Origin: Gammaproteobacteria bacterium
GTDB taxonomy: Bacteria; Pseudomonadota; Gammaproteobacteria; Pseudomonadales; Halieaceae
Assembly (NCBI GenBank): GCA_009937065.1
Contig: JAACDF010000142.1
Location: forward strand, 1-64,000
Direction of reading: 5' to 3'
Length of the DNA: 64,000 nt
A program made the position numbers and the translations under genes. Of the stretch, positions 11,220 to 22,285 are shown in pieces (the first letter of the stretch is position 1; the number at the start of each line of letters is the position of its first letter). The notes beneath the pieces were generated by a model. It did not search any database. It was not told the DNA's origin and was given only the letters and a program-made list of their open reading frames with translations.

Positions 11220-12086
11220 TGCTTCGGCCACGTTCGCTACAGTTAACGCGTCGATATCTGCAATGAGGTCGTCGAGAAAGCGACGCATCCGTCTGTCTTG
11301 ACGCTCTGTTCTGTCGTTAATGGTATCAACCAGAAGCCTAAGAATAACATCGCCGTTGTGCTCTATACCGGCGACATACGCCGGCGTCCTTGCCTCGGAG
11401 CGTGTATCCCCCAGCACACGGATTTCTGTCTGCCATCCGAGTGAGCGGCTCTCGAGTATGGTTCGGAGCTTCGCCCCCCATACAGAGCGGTCTTCATGCC
11501 ACAGGCGGTCTATACGCATCAGCTCTGTGCTTCGCGACTGTATAAGTGCCTTTTGATCATCATTTAATCTGCCAAGCAACCGCTTAGCCAAACGCTTTAA
11601 GGAGTCAGCCGCATCTTCAGCATATTCTGTGTCGTCCCGAATCAGACGCTCTTGCGCGTATTCCTCTTGCTGGCGATCAAGCTCATCCAGAAACGATTGA
11701 ATTTGGCTGTCTGACAGGCCCTCTGCGCTCATTAACAAAAAATCGATCAATTGCACTTGGAGGCGATTGGCCGCTTCATCAATGGCATCCGAAATCAAAA
11801 CAGCCTCATCGATTGTTACGCCGCCCTCGAGTGCTTGCAACGACGACACGATAAACTCTCGATAAAGGGGCAATTCGTCGCGCCGATGCCAATCGAGAAG
11901 CCCATCAAGATCGGCATCAAAACGCATTTGCTGCTCGGTCGTCAGATCGACATAGTCATCGAGCGCCCAGCGAACGAGTGTGTCAGCACTGTTGTACAAG
12001 AATCGATTTGCTGAACAGCCATTAAGGGCAAGCGCGCAAACGAGCGACAATACCAATAAACCCTGACGCGACATACTAAGCCTCAA
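11205..12086 (-). CDS. DUF6279-type lipoprotein
   Basis: N-terminal lipobox (LALNGCSAN) and [27 protein letters not shown]. Confidence 0.7.
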   Translation of the reverse strand: MRLSMSRQGLLVLSLVCALALNGCSANRFLYNSADTLVRWALDDYVDLTTEQQMRFDADLDGLLDWHRRDELPLYREFIVSSLQALEGGVTIDEAVLISDAIDEAANRLQVQLIDFLLMSAEGLSDSQIQSFLDELDRQQEEYAQERLIRDDTEYAEDAADSLKRLAKRLLGRLNDDQKALIQSRSTELMRIDRLWHEDRSVWGAKLRTILESRSLGWQTEIRVLGDTRSEARTPAYVAGIEHNGDVILRLLVDTINDRTERQDRRMRRFLDDLIADIDALTVANVAEALVVQ

Positions 12087-12089
12087 CAG

Positions 12090-13112
12090 TCAGGACGCCA
12101 TTCGGGCAACATCACCGCCGCCCTGCTTCGCCTCATAAAGCGCCTCGTCGGCACGCTCAAACCAATCATCTGGCGAGGTGGATTCGTCAACGCAGCACAC
12201 ACCAAAGGAAACCGAGAATTGGGGCTCGCCGTTGAGCAAATGCTCCCTTAGAAGTTGTCGAATGTCGTTTGCGACGGTCAATGCGGCATGGGAATTTGCA
12301 TCCACGAGAATCAATGCAAACTCATCTCCACCAATACGAAACAAAAAGTCCGAGCCACGAACACGGTCACGGGTTATCTTCGCGAAGGATTCCAAGACGC
12401 CATCACCCGCACGATGACCAAAACTGTCATTAATAGCTTTAAGACCATCGACATCCATCAGAACTAAACTTGCACTGCGGTCTGTTCGGACAAACTCGGC
12501 ACGCGTCGCCTCCAGCTGCGTCGTCAAGTAGCGCCGGTTCAAGGCGCCAGTTAAGGGGTCACTCGCGGCCAACTGCATTTGGCGACGCACCTGTACTTTT
12601 GCAAAGTGAACTACGATGCCGGAGGAAAGCGCCAGCATTACATTTTCCGGAATAAGGGGATTCCCCTCAGACAGCGCTACCGTAAGCAAAGTGACTGCAG
12701 CGGCGCCCAGCGCCACTATCACCGTCGGCAACAAGCCAATCCAAATTAAATAAAACGGCAGAGCACACATCAGTTGATAGTGAATACCGTGAATAACCTG
12801 CACGCTTATGTTGACAACCATAACTGCCATCAACAAATGAAGGCCCGTAACCATGTGCCGCGAAGTGGAACGAATTCGCCAGACGAAACAGAGTGTGACT
12901 GTGGCGATGATAAGAGAGGCCCACATCTCGAAATGCGGCTCTTTTCGATTAACAATATTTAAAAAGCCCCCAGCCGTTATAAGTATTGATAAATAAAGTA
13001 CCGATAATCGCGTCAGATCTCGGAACTCAACACTATGCAAAGGCGAAGCTTGACTAGCCACGTAATAAGGGTTGGGACCGTCTTCACCTTTTTTCGCAAA
13101 GAACTTTTGCAT
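12090..13112 (-). CDS. membrane-anchored diguanylate cyclase (GGDEF)
   Basis: Intact FRIGGDEFALIL with an RxxD I-site (RGSD) five residues upstream; hydrophobic N-terminal half. Confidence 0.9.
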   Translation of the reverse strand: MQKFFAKKGEDGPNPYYVASQASPLHSVEFRDLTRLSVLYLSILITAGGFLNIVNRKEPHFEMWASLIIATVTLCFVWRIRSTSRHMVTGLHLLMAVMVVNISVQVIHGIHYQLMCALPFYLIWIGLLPTVIVALGAAAVTLLTVALSEGNPLIPENVMLALSSGIVVHFAKVQVRRQMQLAASDPLTGALNRRYLTTQLEATRAEFVRTDRSASLVLMDVDGLKAINDSFGHRAGDGVLESFAKITRDRVRGSDFLFRIGGDEFALILVDANSHAALTVANDIRQLLREHLLNGEPQFSVSFGVCCVDESTSPDDWFERADEALYEAKQGGGDVARMAS

Positions 13113-13218
13113 TAAGCATCTATCCCCGGGGCTGTTTTCTTTTTAGCAGAGTCAAAAATATAGCGCATCCGTTTCAAAAAGTACGCCTGAACACATCCAG
13201 TCAATGATTCTTGCTAGA

Positions 13219-14904
13219 TTACGCTGCGCGCACCGAAGGCCCAGCGAATCGATGTAAACCCGACAAAATAGCGCTCATCGTCGCGTGAACAATATCCGTA
13301 CTGCGTCCCACACCACACGAACGGGTGCCATCGATAGCCAGTTGGACATAACAAATGGCCTCTGCGTCAGCGTCAGACCCCAAGGTGTGCTCACTGTATT
13401 CCACCACGATAATCTTGTGGCCCGTATGACTAGACACGGCATCCGTAAAGGCACCTACCACGCCGGCGCCTTTACCCGACAATGTTGGAGAACCCTCGAG
13501 CCCTTCAATCGTGACATTAAGGTGATCAACGGCATCATCTCTTGCCAGCTGGTAGTTGCCAACCGACAGTTGCGGACGATCTAGCAGATACGTTTCGAGG
13601 AACAGTTGGTGGATATCATCTGATTGCACTTCTGTTTCCGAACGTTCTGCGAGTGCTTGAACCGACGCGCTGAAGTCGACCTGCAGCCACCGAGGGAGAT
13701 CGAGGCCATAGTCGCGGTTAAGCACATAGGCAACGCCACCTTTCCCTGACTGGCTGTTGATGCGAATCACTTCCTGGTAACTGCGACCAATATCCGCGGG
13801 GTCAATCGGCAGGTAAGCCACCTCCCAAAGACTCTCGTCATCTCGCCGTGCTAGACACTTATTAATGGCGTCCTGGTGACTGCCTGAAAACGCCGTGAAT
13901 ACCAGTTCACCCGCGTAGGGGTGACGAGGATGTAACGGCAATTGCGTGCACTCTTTACACACGGCAATCATTTCATCCATTTGCGAAAAATCGAGCTGAG
14001 GGTCGATGCCTTGGCTGTAAAGATTCATTGCCATGGTGACGATGTCCATATTGCCGGTCCGCTCACCGTTGCCTAGCAAAGTGCCTTCAATCCGATCGGC
14101 GCCAGCCAACAGGCCCAGCTCACTCGCCGCGACAGCACCACCGCGATCATTGTGCGTATGGAGCGAAATCAATAGCGACTCTCGGTGATTCACTTTGTCA
14201 CAGAACCACTCAATCTGGTCGGCGTAAACGTTGGGCGTACTCACTTCAACGGTCGCCGGCAAGTTAATGATCATCTTGTTATCGGGTGTTGGCGAGATGA
14301 CATCGATGACGGCATTGCAAACGTCAACGGCAAAATCCATTTCTGTGCCGGTAAAACTCTCCGGGCTGTACTCAAACACCCACTCAGTTTCGGGATACTT
14401 GGCTGCGGCAGATTTCACGAGTTCTGCACCCTTTACCGCGATATCCGTAATACCTTCCCGGTCCAGGCCAAACACAAAATCGCGCTGCACTGTGGAAGTA
14501 CTGTTATAAAAATGAAGTACGGCGCGCTTGCACCCCTTCAGCGCTTCGAAGGTTTTCACGATGAGCTCTTCGCGCGCCTGGGTAAGCACCTGTACCGTCA
14601 CATCGTCGGGGATACGCTTCTCATCGATGAGCTTTCGCAAAAAATCGAAGTCGTGTGACGAAGCAGAAGGAAAACCGACTTCAATCTGCTTAAAGCCAAG
14701 ATCGAGTAACAATTCCCACATCCGCAATTTCTTGTCGGCGGTCATTGGCTCAATCAACGCCTGATTGCCGTCCCGCAAATCGACACTGCACCACTCGGGC
14801 GCCTTTGTTAACACCGCATCCGGCCAGCGGCGATCCAATTTTTTCAGTGGCTGGTACTTCGGGTACTTCCGATAATCGAAGGCCCCAAATTCTGCTTGAT
14901 TCAT
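13219..14904 (-). CDS. leuA: 2-isopropylmalate synthase (long form with C-terminal allosteric domain)
   Basis: 561 aa; VDLRDGNQALIEPM, LISLHTHNDRGGAVAASELGLLAGADRIEGTLLGNGERTGN. Confidence 0.95.
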   Translation of the reverse strand: MNQAEFGAFDYRKYPKYQPLKKLDRRWPDAVLTKAPEWCSVDLRDGNQALIEPMTADKKLRMWELLLDLGFKQIEVGFPSASSHDFDFLRKLIDEKRIPDDVTVQVLTQAREELIVKTFEALKGCKRAVLHFYNSTSTVQRDFVFGLDREGITDIAVKGAELVKSAAAKYPETEWVFEYSPESFTGTEMDFAVDVCNAVIDVISPTPDNKMIINLPATVEVSTPNVYADQIEWFCDKVNHRESLLISLHTHNDRGGAVAASELGLLAGADRIEGTLLGNGERTGNMDIVTMAMNLYSQGIDPQLDFSQMDEMIAVCKECTQLPLHPRHPYAGELVFTAFSGSHQDAINKCLARRDDESLWEVAYLPIDPADIGRSYQEVIRINSQSGKGGVAYVLNRDYGLDLPRWLQVDFSASVQALAERSETEVQSDDIHQLFLETYLLDRPQLSVGNYQLARDDAVDHLNVTIEGLEGSPTLSGKGAGVVGAFTDAVSSHTGHKIIVVEYSEHTLGSDADAEAICYVQLAIDGTRSCGVGRSTDIVHATMSAILSGLHRFAGPSVRAA

Positions 14905-15021
14905 GACTAACTCATTTGCGTGACATCTAATCCGCAGATTATACGCGCCAGTGCGTGGTGAATTTTATCAAAATCACTCAATAAACCGATGTAAATTAGG
15001 GAATAACGCTTAAATTTACAA

Positions 15022-15037
15022 TTATTTAGCTAAATAA
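15022..15037. promoter_or_regulatory. perfect 16-bp palindrome TTATTTAGCTAAATAA, candidate operator
   Basis: Self-reverse-complementary; ends 15 nt before the Lrp/AsnC ATG at 15053, in the leuA/regulator divergent gap. Confidence 0.5.
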
Positions 15038-15052
15038 GCTAATATACGCCCC

Positions 15053-15529
15053 ATGCTAACTATTAATAATTTAGATCGTACTGACCTTCGCTTGCTGGCA
15101 GAGCTCCAAAAAGACGCGAGCCTTAGCAATCTTGAGCTAGCCGATAAGGTTGGTTTATCGCCAACCCCCTGCGCCCGGCGGGTTAAGCGACTCATCACAG
15201 AGGGATACATTGAACGGCAGGTCGCCATCCTCAACCCTGAAAAATTAGGCTTCGACCTTACGGCGCACGTCAGTATTTCGATGGATCGGCATACCCCTGA
15301 TCGATTTGAAAACTTTGAAAAAGAGATAGCGGGTTATGAGGAAGTCATCGACTGCTCAGTTGTCACTGGTCAAAGCGCCGACTATTTGCTGCGTGTTGTT
15401 GTGAAGGACATGAAGCACTTTGAAGCGGTGCTCCTAGGAAAGCTCACTCGCATACCTGGCGTGACAGGTGTGCACTCGAGCTTTGTCTTGAGGAAAGTTA
15501 TCAGTCGAACGGAGATTCCGCTCGGTTAG
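15053..15529 (+). CDS. Lrp/AsnC family transcriptional regulator
   Basis: LDRTDLRLLAELQKDASLSNLELADKVGLSPTPCARRVKRL. Confidence 0.93.
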   Translation: MLTINNLDRTDLRLLAELQKDASLSNLELADKVGLSPTPCARRVKRLITEGYIERQVAILNPEKLGFDLTAHVSISMDRHTPDRFENFEKEIAGYEEVIDCSVVTGQSADYLLRVVVKDMKHFEAVLLGKLTRIPGVTGVHSSFVLRKVISRTEIPLG

Positions 15530-15552
15530 CGACAGCACAGCGGAGTCGTAAC

Positions 15553-16233
15553 CTAATCCGCTGCGTTAGCAGCACGCTCCAATCGCGCGAGCTCTTTATC
15601 TGCTAGAAATGCGGCTATTTTTAGCATGTTCGCCTGACTACCCGCTTGGCGCGTATCGATGCGGTACTTACCATTCACCATCAAGGACGGCGTGCCCTGC
15701 ACGCGGGCACCTTCCGTCTGCGCCGCCGCCTGCCTGACCATACTATCGATACCGAATGACCCAAATGCACGGTCAAAGTCTTTAGCTTCAACGCCATTCT
15801 CGACAAAAATTGCACGGACAGCTTCTGGGCTTGATAAGCGCTTTCGCTGACGATGGATCGTATTAAAAACCGCGCCATGAACCGGCTCGAACACGTCGAG
15901 TACCTCAACCGCGTAATACGTTTTCGCCAACAGCTTCATGCCCGCATTGTTGTTCCAGATTACGGGGGTTCTTTGAACGACAACGCCTTCAGGTAATCGC
16001 GACTCAAAAGACTCCAGCAATGGCTCGAAGTTGTAGCAGTGGCCGCAACCGTAAGAGAAAAATTCGGTAATAACCACACGATCGCTGACACCCGTATGGA
16101 TGGCGGGTTCAATCGCATCGTAGTGAACGCCTTCCTGATACTGCTCTTGAGCCACCACACCTATCGAAAGTGTAGCCGCCACCGCTATGGTCACTGTACG
16201 AAGCCAACCCAGCATGCTGATTCTCCCGGCCAC
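15553..16233 (-). CDS. dsbA: thiol:disulfide interchange protein DsbA-like
   Basis: FFSYGCGHCYNFEPLLE (CxxC), VQGTPSLMVNGKYRI cis-Pro loop, signal peptide. Confidence 0.9.
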   Translation of the reverse strand: MAGRISMLGWLRTVTIAVAATLSIGVVAQEQYQEGVHYDAIEPAIHTGVSDRVVITEFFSYGCGHCYNFEPLLESFESRLPEGVVVQRTPVIWNNNAGMKLLAKTYYAVEVLDVFEPVHGAVFNTIHRQRKRLSSPEAVRAIFVENGVEAKDFDRAFGSFGIDSMVRQAAAQTEGARVQGTPSLMVNGKYRIDTRQAGSQANMLKIAAFLADKELARLERAANAAD

Positions 16234-16254
16234 TTACTGGTCTCTGTTACTGCC

Positions 16255-16890
16255 TTACTGTAGACCCGCAACATAACTTGCGACCGCTTTGATCTCAAGA
16301 TCGCTCAAGCCAAATGCAATAGTGCGCATGATCTTGCTATCGCCGCCATTTGTTCGCCCACTCTCGTCTTCGTAACCGAGACGGAACATCTCAAGCTGCT
16401 GCGCAATGTAATCCGCGTGCTGGCCAGCCAGCGCTGGATAGCCTCCAGGACCGTTACCTTTGCCGGAAGGGCTGTGACAACCGGAGCATGCCGCAACTTT
16501 TCTTTCTGAAATACCAGCTAAATAAACCTTTCGACCCACTTTCACGAGGTCAGGATCCGTTGTTCCCGAGGTTCGCTCCTGTGCGTCATAGAAAGCAGCA
16601 ATGTCAGCTAATTGCTGGTCTGTCATGTTATCGACCTGACCCGCCATCAGCGCAACCGGCCGTCGGCCATCGCGAATGTCTTTCATCTGCTTGAGCAGAT
16701 AGCGCTCACCCAGGCCTGCCAGCTTGGGGAAGGTCGGAGCCAGACTATTGCCGTCAGCACCATGGCACGCTGCACACGAGCCCACCAATGCTTCTCCTGC
16801 AGCCGCGTCACCTTTCATAACGCCACCGGCCAATGCCACGTTGGCGGCCATTAGCAGCGCCAAAGTCGCAATTGCGCGATTAAAGATCAT
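16255..16890 (-). CDS. dihaem cytochrome c4
   Basis: Two CxxCH motifs (CAACH, CSGCH), signal peptide, 211 aa. Confidence 0.9.
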   Translation of the reverse strand: MIFNRAIATLALLMAANVALAGGVMKGDAAAGEALVGSCAACHGADGNSLAPTFPKLAGLGERYLLKQMKDIRDGRRPVALMAGQVDNMTDQQLADIAAFYDAQERTSGTTDPDLVKVGRKVYLAGISERKVAACSGCHSPSGKGNGPGGYPALAGQHADYIAQQLEMFRLGYEDESGRTNGGDSKIMRTIAFGLSDLEIKAVASYVAGLQ

Positions 16891-16911
16891 CCTAAACTCC
16901 TTGTTACCCTA

Positions 16912-17220
16912 TTATTGGGGTGTCGACATATATGTGATGAGTGCCTTGTAGTCATCATCGCTACAGGTTGTACACATGCCACCAGCAGGCATTACACCGA
17001 GGCCATTCCTTACAGATGACACCAGCGCTTCCATTCCCTTTGCGAGCCGTGGCTCCCACTGTGCTGCATCACCGGTCTTCGGTGCGCCCGCAACGGCATA
17101 GGCATGACATGCACCGCACGACGCCGCGTATTGAGGCGGCTGTTCAGCGGCTTGCACGTTCGCTGTCACTAGTGACGATGCGCCTACGATGAACGCGAAT
17201 TTTACGATGTTTGCTTTCAT
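16912..17220 (-). CDS. cytochrome c5 family protein
   Basis: CGACH motif plus CTTC pair, signal peptide, 102 aa. Confidence 0.85.
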   Translation of the reverse strand: MKANIVKFAFIVGASSLVTANVQAAEQPPQYAASCGACHAYAVAGAPKTGDAAQWEPRLAKGMEALVSSVRNGLGVMPAGGMCTTCSDDDYKALITYMSTPQ

Positions 17221-17309
17221 GATTTAACCCTCTTTCACGGCGTGAGCCCCGTTAAATGCTGTGATTTTATTGCTATACCCACGTAGTCTGGAGCGGCATT
17301 ATAGTCACT

Positions 17310-18005
17310 GTGCCGAAAACACCAAACTTTACGTGGATCACTGTCATCAATACGCCCAATAAAGCGCAAAAGCTTAATTTTAAAAGTACTGAATTTTTAC
17401 AGTCTGCGAGTGCCCTCAGTAACGCGCCCGCGGACTTTGGCTGCGAAGTCGCTTTTGCCGGTCGAAGTAATGCCGGCAAGTCGAGCGCAATCAATGCTCT
17501 CACCGGCAACAGCAAGCTAGCTAGAACCTCTCGGACACCAGGAAGAACACAGCTCATTAATTTTTTTACCGTCACAGATCAACTACGCCTCGTTGATCTA
17601 CCGGGATACGGCTTCGCCAAAGTGCCATTAAAGGTAAAGCAAGAGTGGAATAAGCAACTCGAGCGTTACTTGCAATACCGAGGCAGTCTAAAAGGGCTCG
17701 TCTTGCTAATGGACATCCGGCATCCCCTCAAAGATTACGACAAACAAATGATTGAGTGGGCCACGGTAAGTGAGATGCCAGTGCACATCTTGCTTACAAA
17801 GTGCGACAAGCTCAAACGTGGACCGGCAAAAACAGTGCTACTCGGGGTTAAAAAGGAACTAAAGCCCCACGAACGGTGGATATCTGTTCAGCTGTTCTCA
17901 TCGCATAACCACGAGGGGATGAACGAGCTACAAAGAACCCTGAACTGGTGGCTTACCTTACCCGAGGAAGACAGTACCCCAATTGCGGAGGAGTCAGTCG
18001 AGTAA
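17310..18005 (+). CDS. engB: ribosome biogenesis GTPase EngB/YihA (start uncertain)
   Basis: FAGRSNAGKSSAINALTG, TPGRTQLINFF, DLPGYGFAKV, TKCDK. Confidence 0.93.
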   Translation: MPKTPNFTWITVINTPNKAQKLNFKSTEFLQSASALSNAPADFGCEVAFAGRSNAGKSSAINALTGNSKLARTSRTPGRTQLINFFTVTDQLRLVDLPGYGFAKVPLKVKQEWNKQLERYLQYRGSLKGLVLLMDIRHPLKDYDKQMIEWATVSEMPVHILLTKCDKLKRGPAKTVLLGVKKELKPHERWISVQLFSSHNHEGMNELQRTLNWWLTLPEEDSTPIAEESVE

Positions 18006-18014
18006 TCCTGCGGC

Positions 18015-20747
18015 TTAGTGCGCCTCGTCCCAGTTGGCGCCAACGCCGACCTCGGTCAGCAAGGGAACCTGAAGCTCAATGACGCTCGCCATGCGTTGAG
18101 TCACGTTGTCGCATAATGTCGCGCAAGCCTCTTCTGCAACCTCAAAAACCAGTTCGTCGTGAACCTGCATGATCATCTTTGCATCGAGTGCTGTTTCTGT
18201 AAGCCACCCATCAACATCAATCATCGCCAGCTTAATGATGTCTGCAGCGGTGCCCTGCATAGGCGCGTTGATTGCGGTTCGCTCAGCGGCAAGCTGTCGC
18301 TGCTTATTCCTCGCATTAATTTCCGGCAGATAAAGCCGTCTCCCCATAAGCGTCTCTACGTAGCCCTGCTCGTGAGCAATGGCCCGGGTAGCATCCATGT
18401 AGTCCGCAACGCCCGGATACCGCGCGAAGTACCGATCGATGTATTCCTGAGCTTCACCGCGGGAGACACCTATCTGCTTCGCCAGTCCAAATGCCGACAT
18501 GCCGTAAATCAAACCAAAGTTAATCGCTTTTGCTTTACGACGTTGATCAGTCGTTACTCCGTCCAGGGGAACATCGAAAACCTCTGCCGCCGTAGCGCTG
18601 TGAACATCCAATTCGTTAGCAAAAGCGTGTAACAGGCCCGCATCGCTAGAGAGGTGCGCCATGATCCGCAGCTCAATTTGAGAATAGTCGGCAGCGACTA
18701 TCTTTCGCCCCTCGGGCGCAATAAATGCCTGCCGGATACGACGACCTTCCTGCGTCCTGATAGGAATATTCTGAAGATTGGGATCACTCGAGGATAAGCG
18801 ACCTGTTGCAGTTACAGCCTGATGATACGAGGTGTGTACACGCCCCGTCCGCCTATCAACCATCTCCGGCAGCTTATCGGTATAGGTTGACTTCAATTTC
18901 GCCAGGCCCCGGTGTTCAATAAGCACCGCAGGCAGCTCGTAGTCATTGGCCAACTCGACCAGTACCTCTTCTGCCGTTGAGGGAGCGCCTTTAGGTGTTT
19001 TTTTGATGATGGGCAGTTCGAGCTTATCAAACAGAATCTCGCCCAACTGCTTGGGCGATGCCAAATTAAATGGCTGTCCTGCCAATTCATGAGCCTGGGA
19101 CTCAAGCTCAGCCAACCGAATAGCAATTTCACGGCTTTGAGCCCGAAGCTTATCAATGCTGACGAAAGCGCCATTGCGCTCAATTTTCGACAGCACGGGT
19201 ACCAGGGGTAGTTCCAGCCGCTGGTAAACGTCGTTCAGCGTCGCGTCTGCCTCGAGCTTGGGCATGAGTGTCTCGTGAAGTCGCAGGGTGACATCGGCAT
19301 CTTCTGCTGCGTAGGCAGCGGCTAGCTCGATATCAACGTGATCGAACGACACCTGCTTAGCGCCTTTGCCCGCCACCTCTTCGAAAGAAATGACCCGCTG
19401 GCCTAGGTACTTGAGTGCCAGACTGCCCATATCATGTCGGCTACCCACCGCGTCGATGATGTAGGACTGGAGCATGGTGTCGTGGGCTATTCCACGCAAG
19501 GTGATCCCGTGATTGGCCAATACATTGGCGTCGTATTTCAGATGCTGGCCCACTTTTTTAGCAGTATCAGACTCCAGTAGGGGCTTCATTTGGTCAAGAA
19601 TCTGATCTCTATCAAGCTGCCCCTCAAGCCCAGGGTTTAAGTGGGCCAACGGAACATAAGCCGCTTCGCCGGGCTCAATGGCAAATGACAAGCCTACAAT
19701 CTTTGCTTGCATATAATTTAGACTGGTTGTCTCTGTATCAAACGCGAACAGTGGTGCCGTCTGAAGGCGAGATAGCCAGCTGTCAAAAACTGCTTGCTCG
19801 GTAATAGTGACAACCGAAAGGTCTGAGGGCTGACTAGCTACCGGCTCCACCGGGCTGTCCGCGAAAAGCCCCGGACTGAGCAGCTCATCGAGCCAAGACT
19901 TAAATTCCAGGTCGCGATAGAGCTCGATCAAACGATCGGTGTCGGGCGATGAGGAGCGGAGGTCGGACTCTGATAGCGCAAGCTCACAATCCGTCTTAAT
20001 GGTGGCGAGCACGTAAGAAAGCTCCGCCATTTCCTTGCTCGCTGATAACTTGTCCCCTAGAGACTTTGCACCCCGGATCGGAAGCTCCGCTACTTGATCA
20101 AGTTGGGTGTAAATATCCGAGACGCCGCCAAGATTCTGGAGGAGGGCAAGTGCTGTTTTCTCGCCCACACCGGCAACTCCGGGAATGTTATCAACCGAGT
20201 CCCCCATTAAAGCCAGCAAATCGATAATAAGCTCGGGTGGCACACCAAATTTATCGATGACACCCTCGCGGTCCAGGACAACCTGGGTCATGGTATTGAC
20301 CAAGGTCACATAGTCATTCACCAGCTGTGCCATGTCTTTGTCACCCGTGGAAATCAGGACGGGTCTTTGCTCTGCACTGGCCATCTCAGACAGGGTGCCG
20401 ATCACATCGTCGGCTTCGACACCCGAAATTGATATCAGCGGCAGGCCCATCGCCCGAATGACGTTATGAATTGGTTCTATCTGCTCGCGAAGCTCCTCGG
20501 GCATTGGCGGTCGATTCGCTTTGTACTCCGAGTAAATCTCGTTCCTGAAGGTCGGTCCTTTCGCATCGAAAATGACCACGAGCTGATCATTGGGGTTGTC
20601 CGCCTGCAAACGCTTCAGCATGCCAATCACACCTTTGGCAGCTCCCGTATTTAGCCCCTTGCTATTCGTCAGCGGCGGAAGCGCGTGAAAGGCTCGAAAC
20701 AGGTAGGAAGAGCCATCAACCAAAATCAGGCGCGAAGCATCAGTCAT
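18015..20747 (-). CDS. polA: DNA polymerase I
   Basis: 910 aa; 5' nuclease, 3'-5' exonuclease and polymerase domains ([23 protein letters not shown]). Confidence 0.97.
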   Translation of the reverse strand: MTDASRLILVDGSSYLFRAFHALPPLTNSKGLNTGAAKGVIGMLKRLQADNPNDQLVVIFDAKGPTFRNEIYSEYKANRPPMPEELREQIEPIHNVIRAMGLPLISISGVEADDVIGTLSEMASAEQRPVLISTGDKDMAQLVNDYVTLVNTMTQVVLDREGVIDKFGVPPELIIDLLALMGDSVDNIPGVAGVGEKTALALLQNLGGVSDIYTQLDQVAELPIRGAKSLGDKLSASKEMAELSYVLATIKTDCELALSESDLRSSSPDTDRLIELYRDLEFKSWLDELLSPGLFADSPVEPVASQPSDLSVVTITEQAVFDSWLSRLQTAPLFAFDTETTSLNYMQAKIVGLSFAIEPGEAAYVPLAHLNPGLEGQLDRDQILDQMKPLLESDTAKKVGQHLKYDANVLANHGITLRGIAHDTMLQSYIIDAVGSRHDMGSLALKYLGQRVISFEEVAGKGAKQVSFDHVDIELAAAYAAEDADVTLRLHETLMPKLEADATLNDVYQRLELPLVPVLSKIERNGAFVSIDKLRAQSREIAIRLAELESQAHELAGQPFNLASPKQLGEILFDKLELPIIKKTPKGAPSTAEEVLVELANDYELPAVLIEHRGLAKLKSTYTDKLPEMVDRRTGRVHTSYHQAVTATGRLSSSDPNLQNIPIRTQEGRRIRQAFIAPEGRKIVAADYSQIELRIMAHLSSDAGLLHAFANELDVHSATAAEVFDVPLDGVTTDQRRKAKAINFGLIYGMSAFGLAKQIGVSRGEAQEYIDRYFARYPGVADYMDATRAIAHEQGYVETLMGRRLYLPEINARNKQRQLAAERTAINAPMQGTAADIIKLAMIDVDGWLTETALDAKMIMQVHDELVFEVAEEACATLCDNVTQRMASVIELQVPLLTEVGVGANWDEAH

Positions 20748-21399
20748 ATTGCTGATTCCAGTAGTACTGGGCAGAGCGAAGTGTCACTTTCATTTTGGCC
20801 AGATCCAACGGAGCTCTAAAAAAGCCATGAAAGTCGCCCTTGGGATTGATCAGAACAACGTTTGCACTATGGTCCATTTGATAACTGCCATCTTCCGTAG
20901 TGACCTTACGGAAGGGCGCATTAAACCGACGTGCAAAACTGAGAATATCTGGGAAATCGCCCGTCACACCCAGGAACTCAGAGTGAAAGTAGGGCACATA
21001 GGTCGAGAGCTGTTCTACCGTATCTCTGGCTGGATCGACCGAGACCATGACCACGTCTGTAGATTCCGCCTCAGTGCCATCCAAGCTACTTTTGAGTTCA
21101 GCCAAAAAAGACATGGTTGTCGGACATACATCGGGACAATAGGTGAAACCAAAAAACAAGAGCGTCCAATCACCCTCCAGGCTTTGATCAGTAAATTCAA
21201 CACCTTTGTGGTTAGTAAGTACAAACTTACCGGGATCTCTTGGCGCATCAAAAATAAACAGCCCATTCGCCCGCATCTCCGAGACGGTCATGATGCGAGG
21301 CTGCTGAATACGGTGCACAAAGCCCGCCACAATAATCGCAATACAAAGAAGGATTGCAACAACTGTGAGGGCAACACGTTGCTGTTGGGTGAGGGTCAT
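20740..21399 (-). CDS. SCO1/SenC copper chaperone
   Basis: [18 protein letters not shown] CxxxC motif, N-terminal TM. Confidence 0.92.
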   Translation of the reverse strand: MTLTQQQRVALTVVAILLCIAIIVAGFVHRIQQPRIMTVSEMRANGLFIFDAPRDPGKFVLTNHKGVEFTDQSLEGDWTLLFFGFTYCPDVCPTTMSFLAELKSSLDGTEAESTDVVMVSVDPARDTVEQLSTYVPYFHSEFLGVTGDFPDILSFARRFNAPFRKVTTEDGSYQMDHSANVVLINPKGDFHGFFRAPLDLAKMKVTLRSAQYYWNQQYD

Positions 21400-22283
21400 G
21401 CCGGCGTTCCTAATATCCAGTGATCAGCAAGCATGGCGATAAACAGCACCATTAGATAAGTAATGGAAAACTTGAATGTCGCCATGGGCGCGTCAGGGTT
21501 TTTCTCTCGTAGAATCTCGATCGACCAGTACAAAAACCGAATACCCAAAAGCGTCGCAGCAACCGCATAAATCCAGCCACTAAGAAGCGTGATATAGGGC
21601 AGCAAAGTGATCAAAAACATCAATATGGTGTAGAGAAGAATATGCAGCGCCGTGAAACGAGTGCCATGAGTCACTGGCAGCATGGGGATACCGACGGCTG
21701 CGTACTCCTCCTTACGGTGAATGGCCAGCGCCCAAAAGTGCGGCGGTGTCCACGCAAAAATGATGAGAACCAGCAACAGTCCATGCGCATGAATCTCACC
21801 GGTGACCGCGGTCCAACCAAGTAGGGGCGGGGCGGCGCCAGCGAGGCCGCCAATGACAATGTTCTGTGGCGTCGCCCGCTTCAAAAACATGGTGTAGATG
21901 AAGGCGTAACCAACCAAACTGGCCACTGTCAAAACTGCTGTCAGTACATTAATCGTGGCGGCGAGTAGCACCGTGCCTAGGATGGCGAGCAGTGCAGCGA
22001 AAACAATCGCTTCAGATTGACTGACGCGACCTTGCGCGACCGGACGATTGGTCGTACGAGACATCTTTTGATCGATGCGCTCATCAACCACGTGGTTGAT
22101 TGCGGCGGCTGCGCCCGCACAGAATGCAATACCAATATTGCCCAGCACCAGTGGCTGCCAGGGCACTAAACCAGGTACCGCCATGCACATGCCAATAACA
22201 GCCGTTATCAGCATCAGCGCGACTACGCGCGGTTTAGTAAGCTCAAGAAAATCGGGCCAGCGCGCCAACAATGACTCAGTCAT
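21396..22283 (-). CDS. cyoE: protohaem IX farnesyltransferase (haem O synthase)
   Basis: UbiA family; FLELTKPRVVALMLITAVIGM, AINHVVDERIDQKMSRTTNRP. Confidence 0.95.
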   Translation of the reverse strand: MTESLLARWPDFLELTKPRVVALMLITAVIGMCMAVPGLVPWQPLVLGNIGIAFCAGAAAAINHVVDERIDQKMSRTTNRPVAQGRVSQSEAIVFAALLAILGTVLLAATINVLTAVLTVASLVGYAFIYTMFLKRATPQNIVIGGLAGAAPPLLGWTAVTGEIHAHGLLLVLIIFAWTPPHFWALAIHRKEEYAAVGIPMLPVTHGTRFTALHILLYTILMFLITLLPYITLLSGWIYAVAATLLGIRFLYWSIEILREKNPDAPMATFKFSITYLMVLFIAMLADHWILGTPA

Positions 22284-22285
22284 CG

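Noticed and set aside
14185-14658. 157-aa + strand ORF antisense to leuA
   Set aside because: Fully inside the well-supported leuA CDS with no recognisable motif; typical shadow ORF.
18159-18632. 157-aa + strand ORF antisense to polA
   Set aside because: Inside the highly conserved polymerase domain of polA; shadow ORF.
20749-21423. 224-aa + strand ORF antisense to the SCO gene
   Set aside because: Long, but the opposite strand encodes a clear SCO protein with CPDVCP; no family features on this strand.
22083-22100. Perfect 18-bp palindrome ATCAACCACGTGGTTGAT inside cyoE, resembling parS at its CCACGTGG core
   Set aside because: Outer arms do not match the parS consensus and it encodes the conserved UbiA segment INHVVD, so coding constraint explains it adequately.
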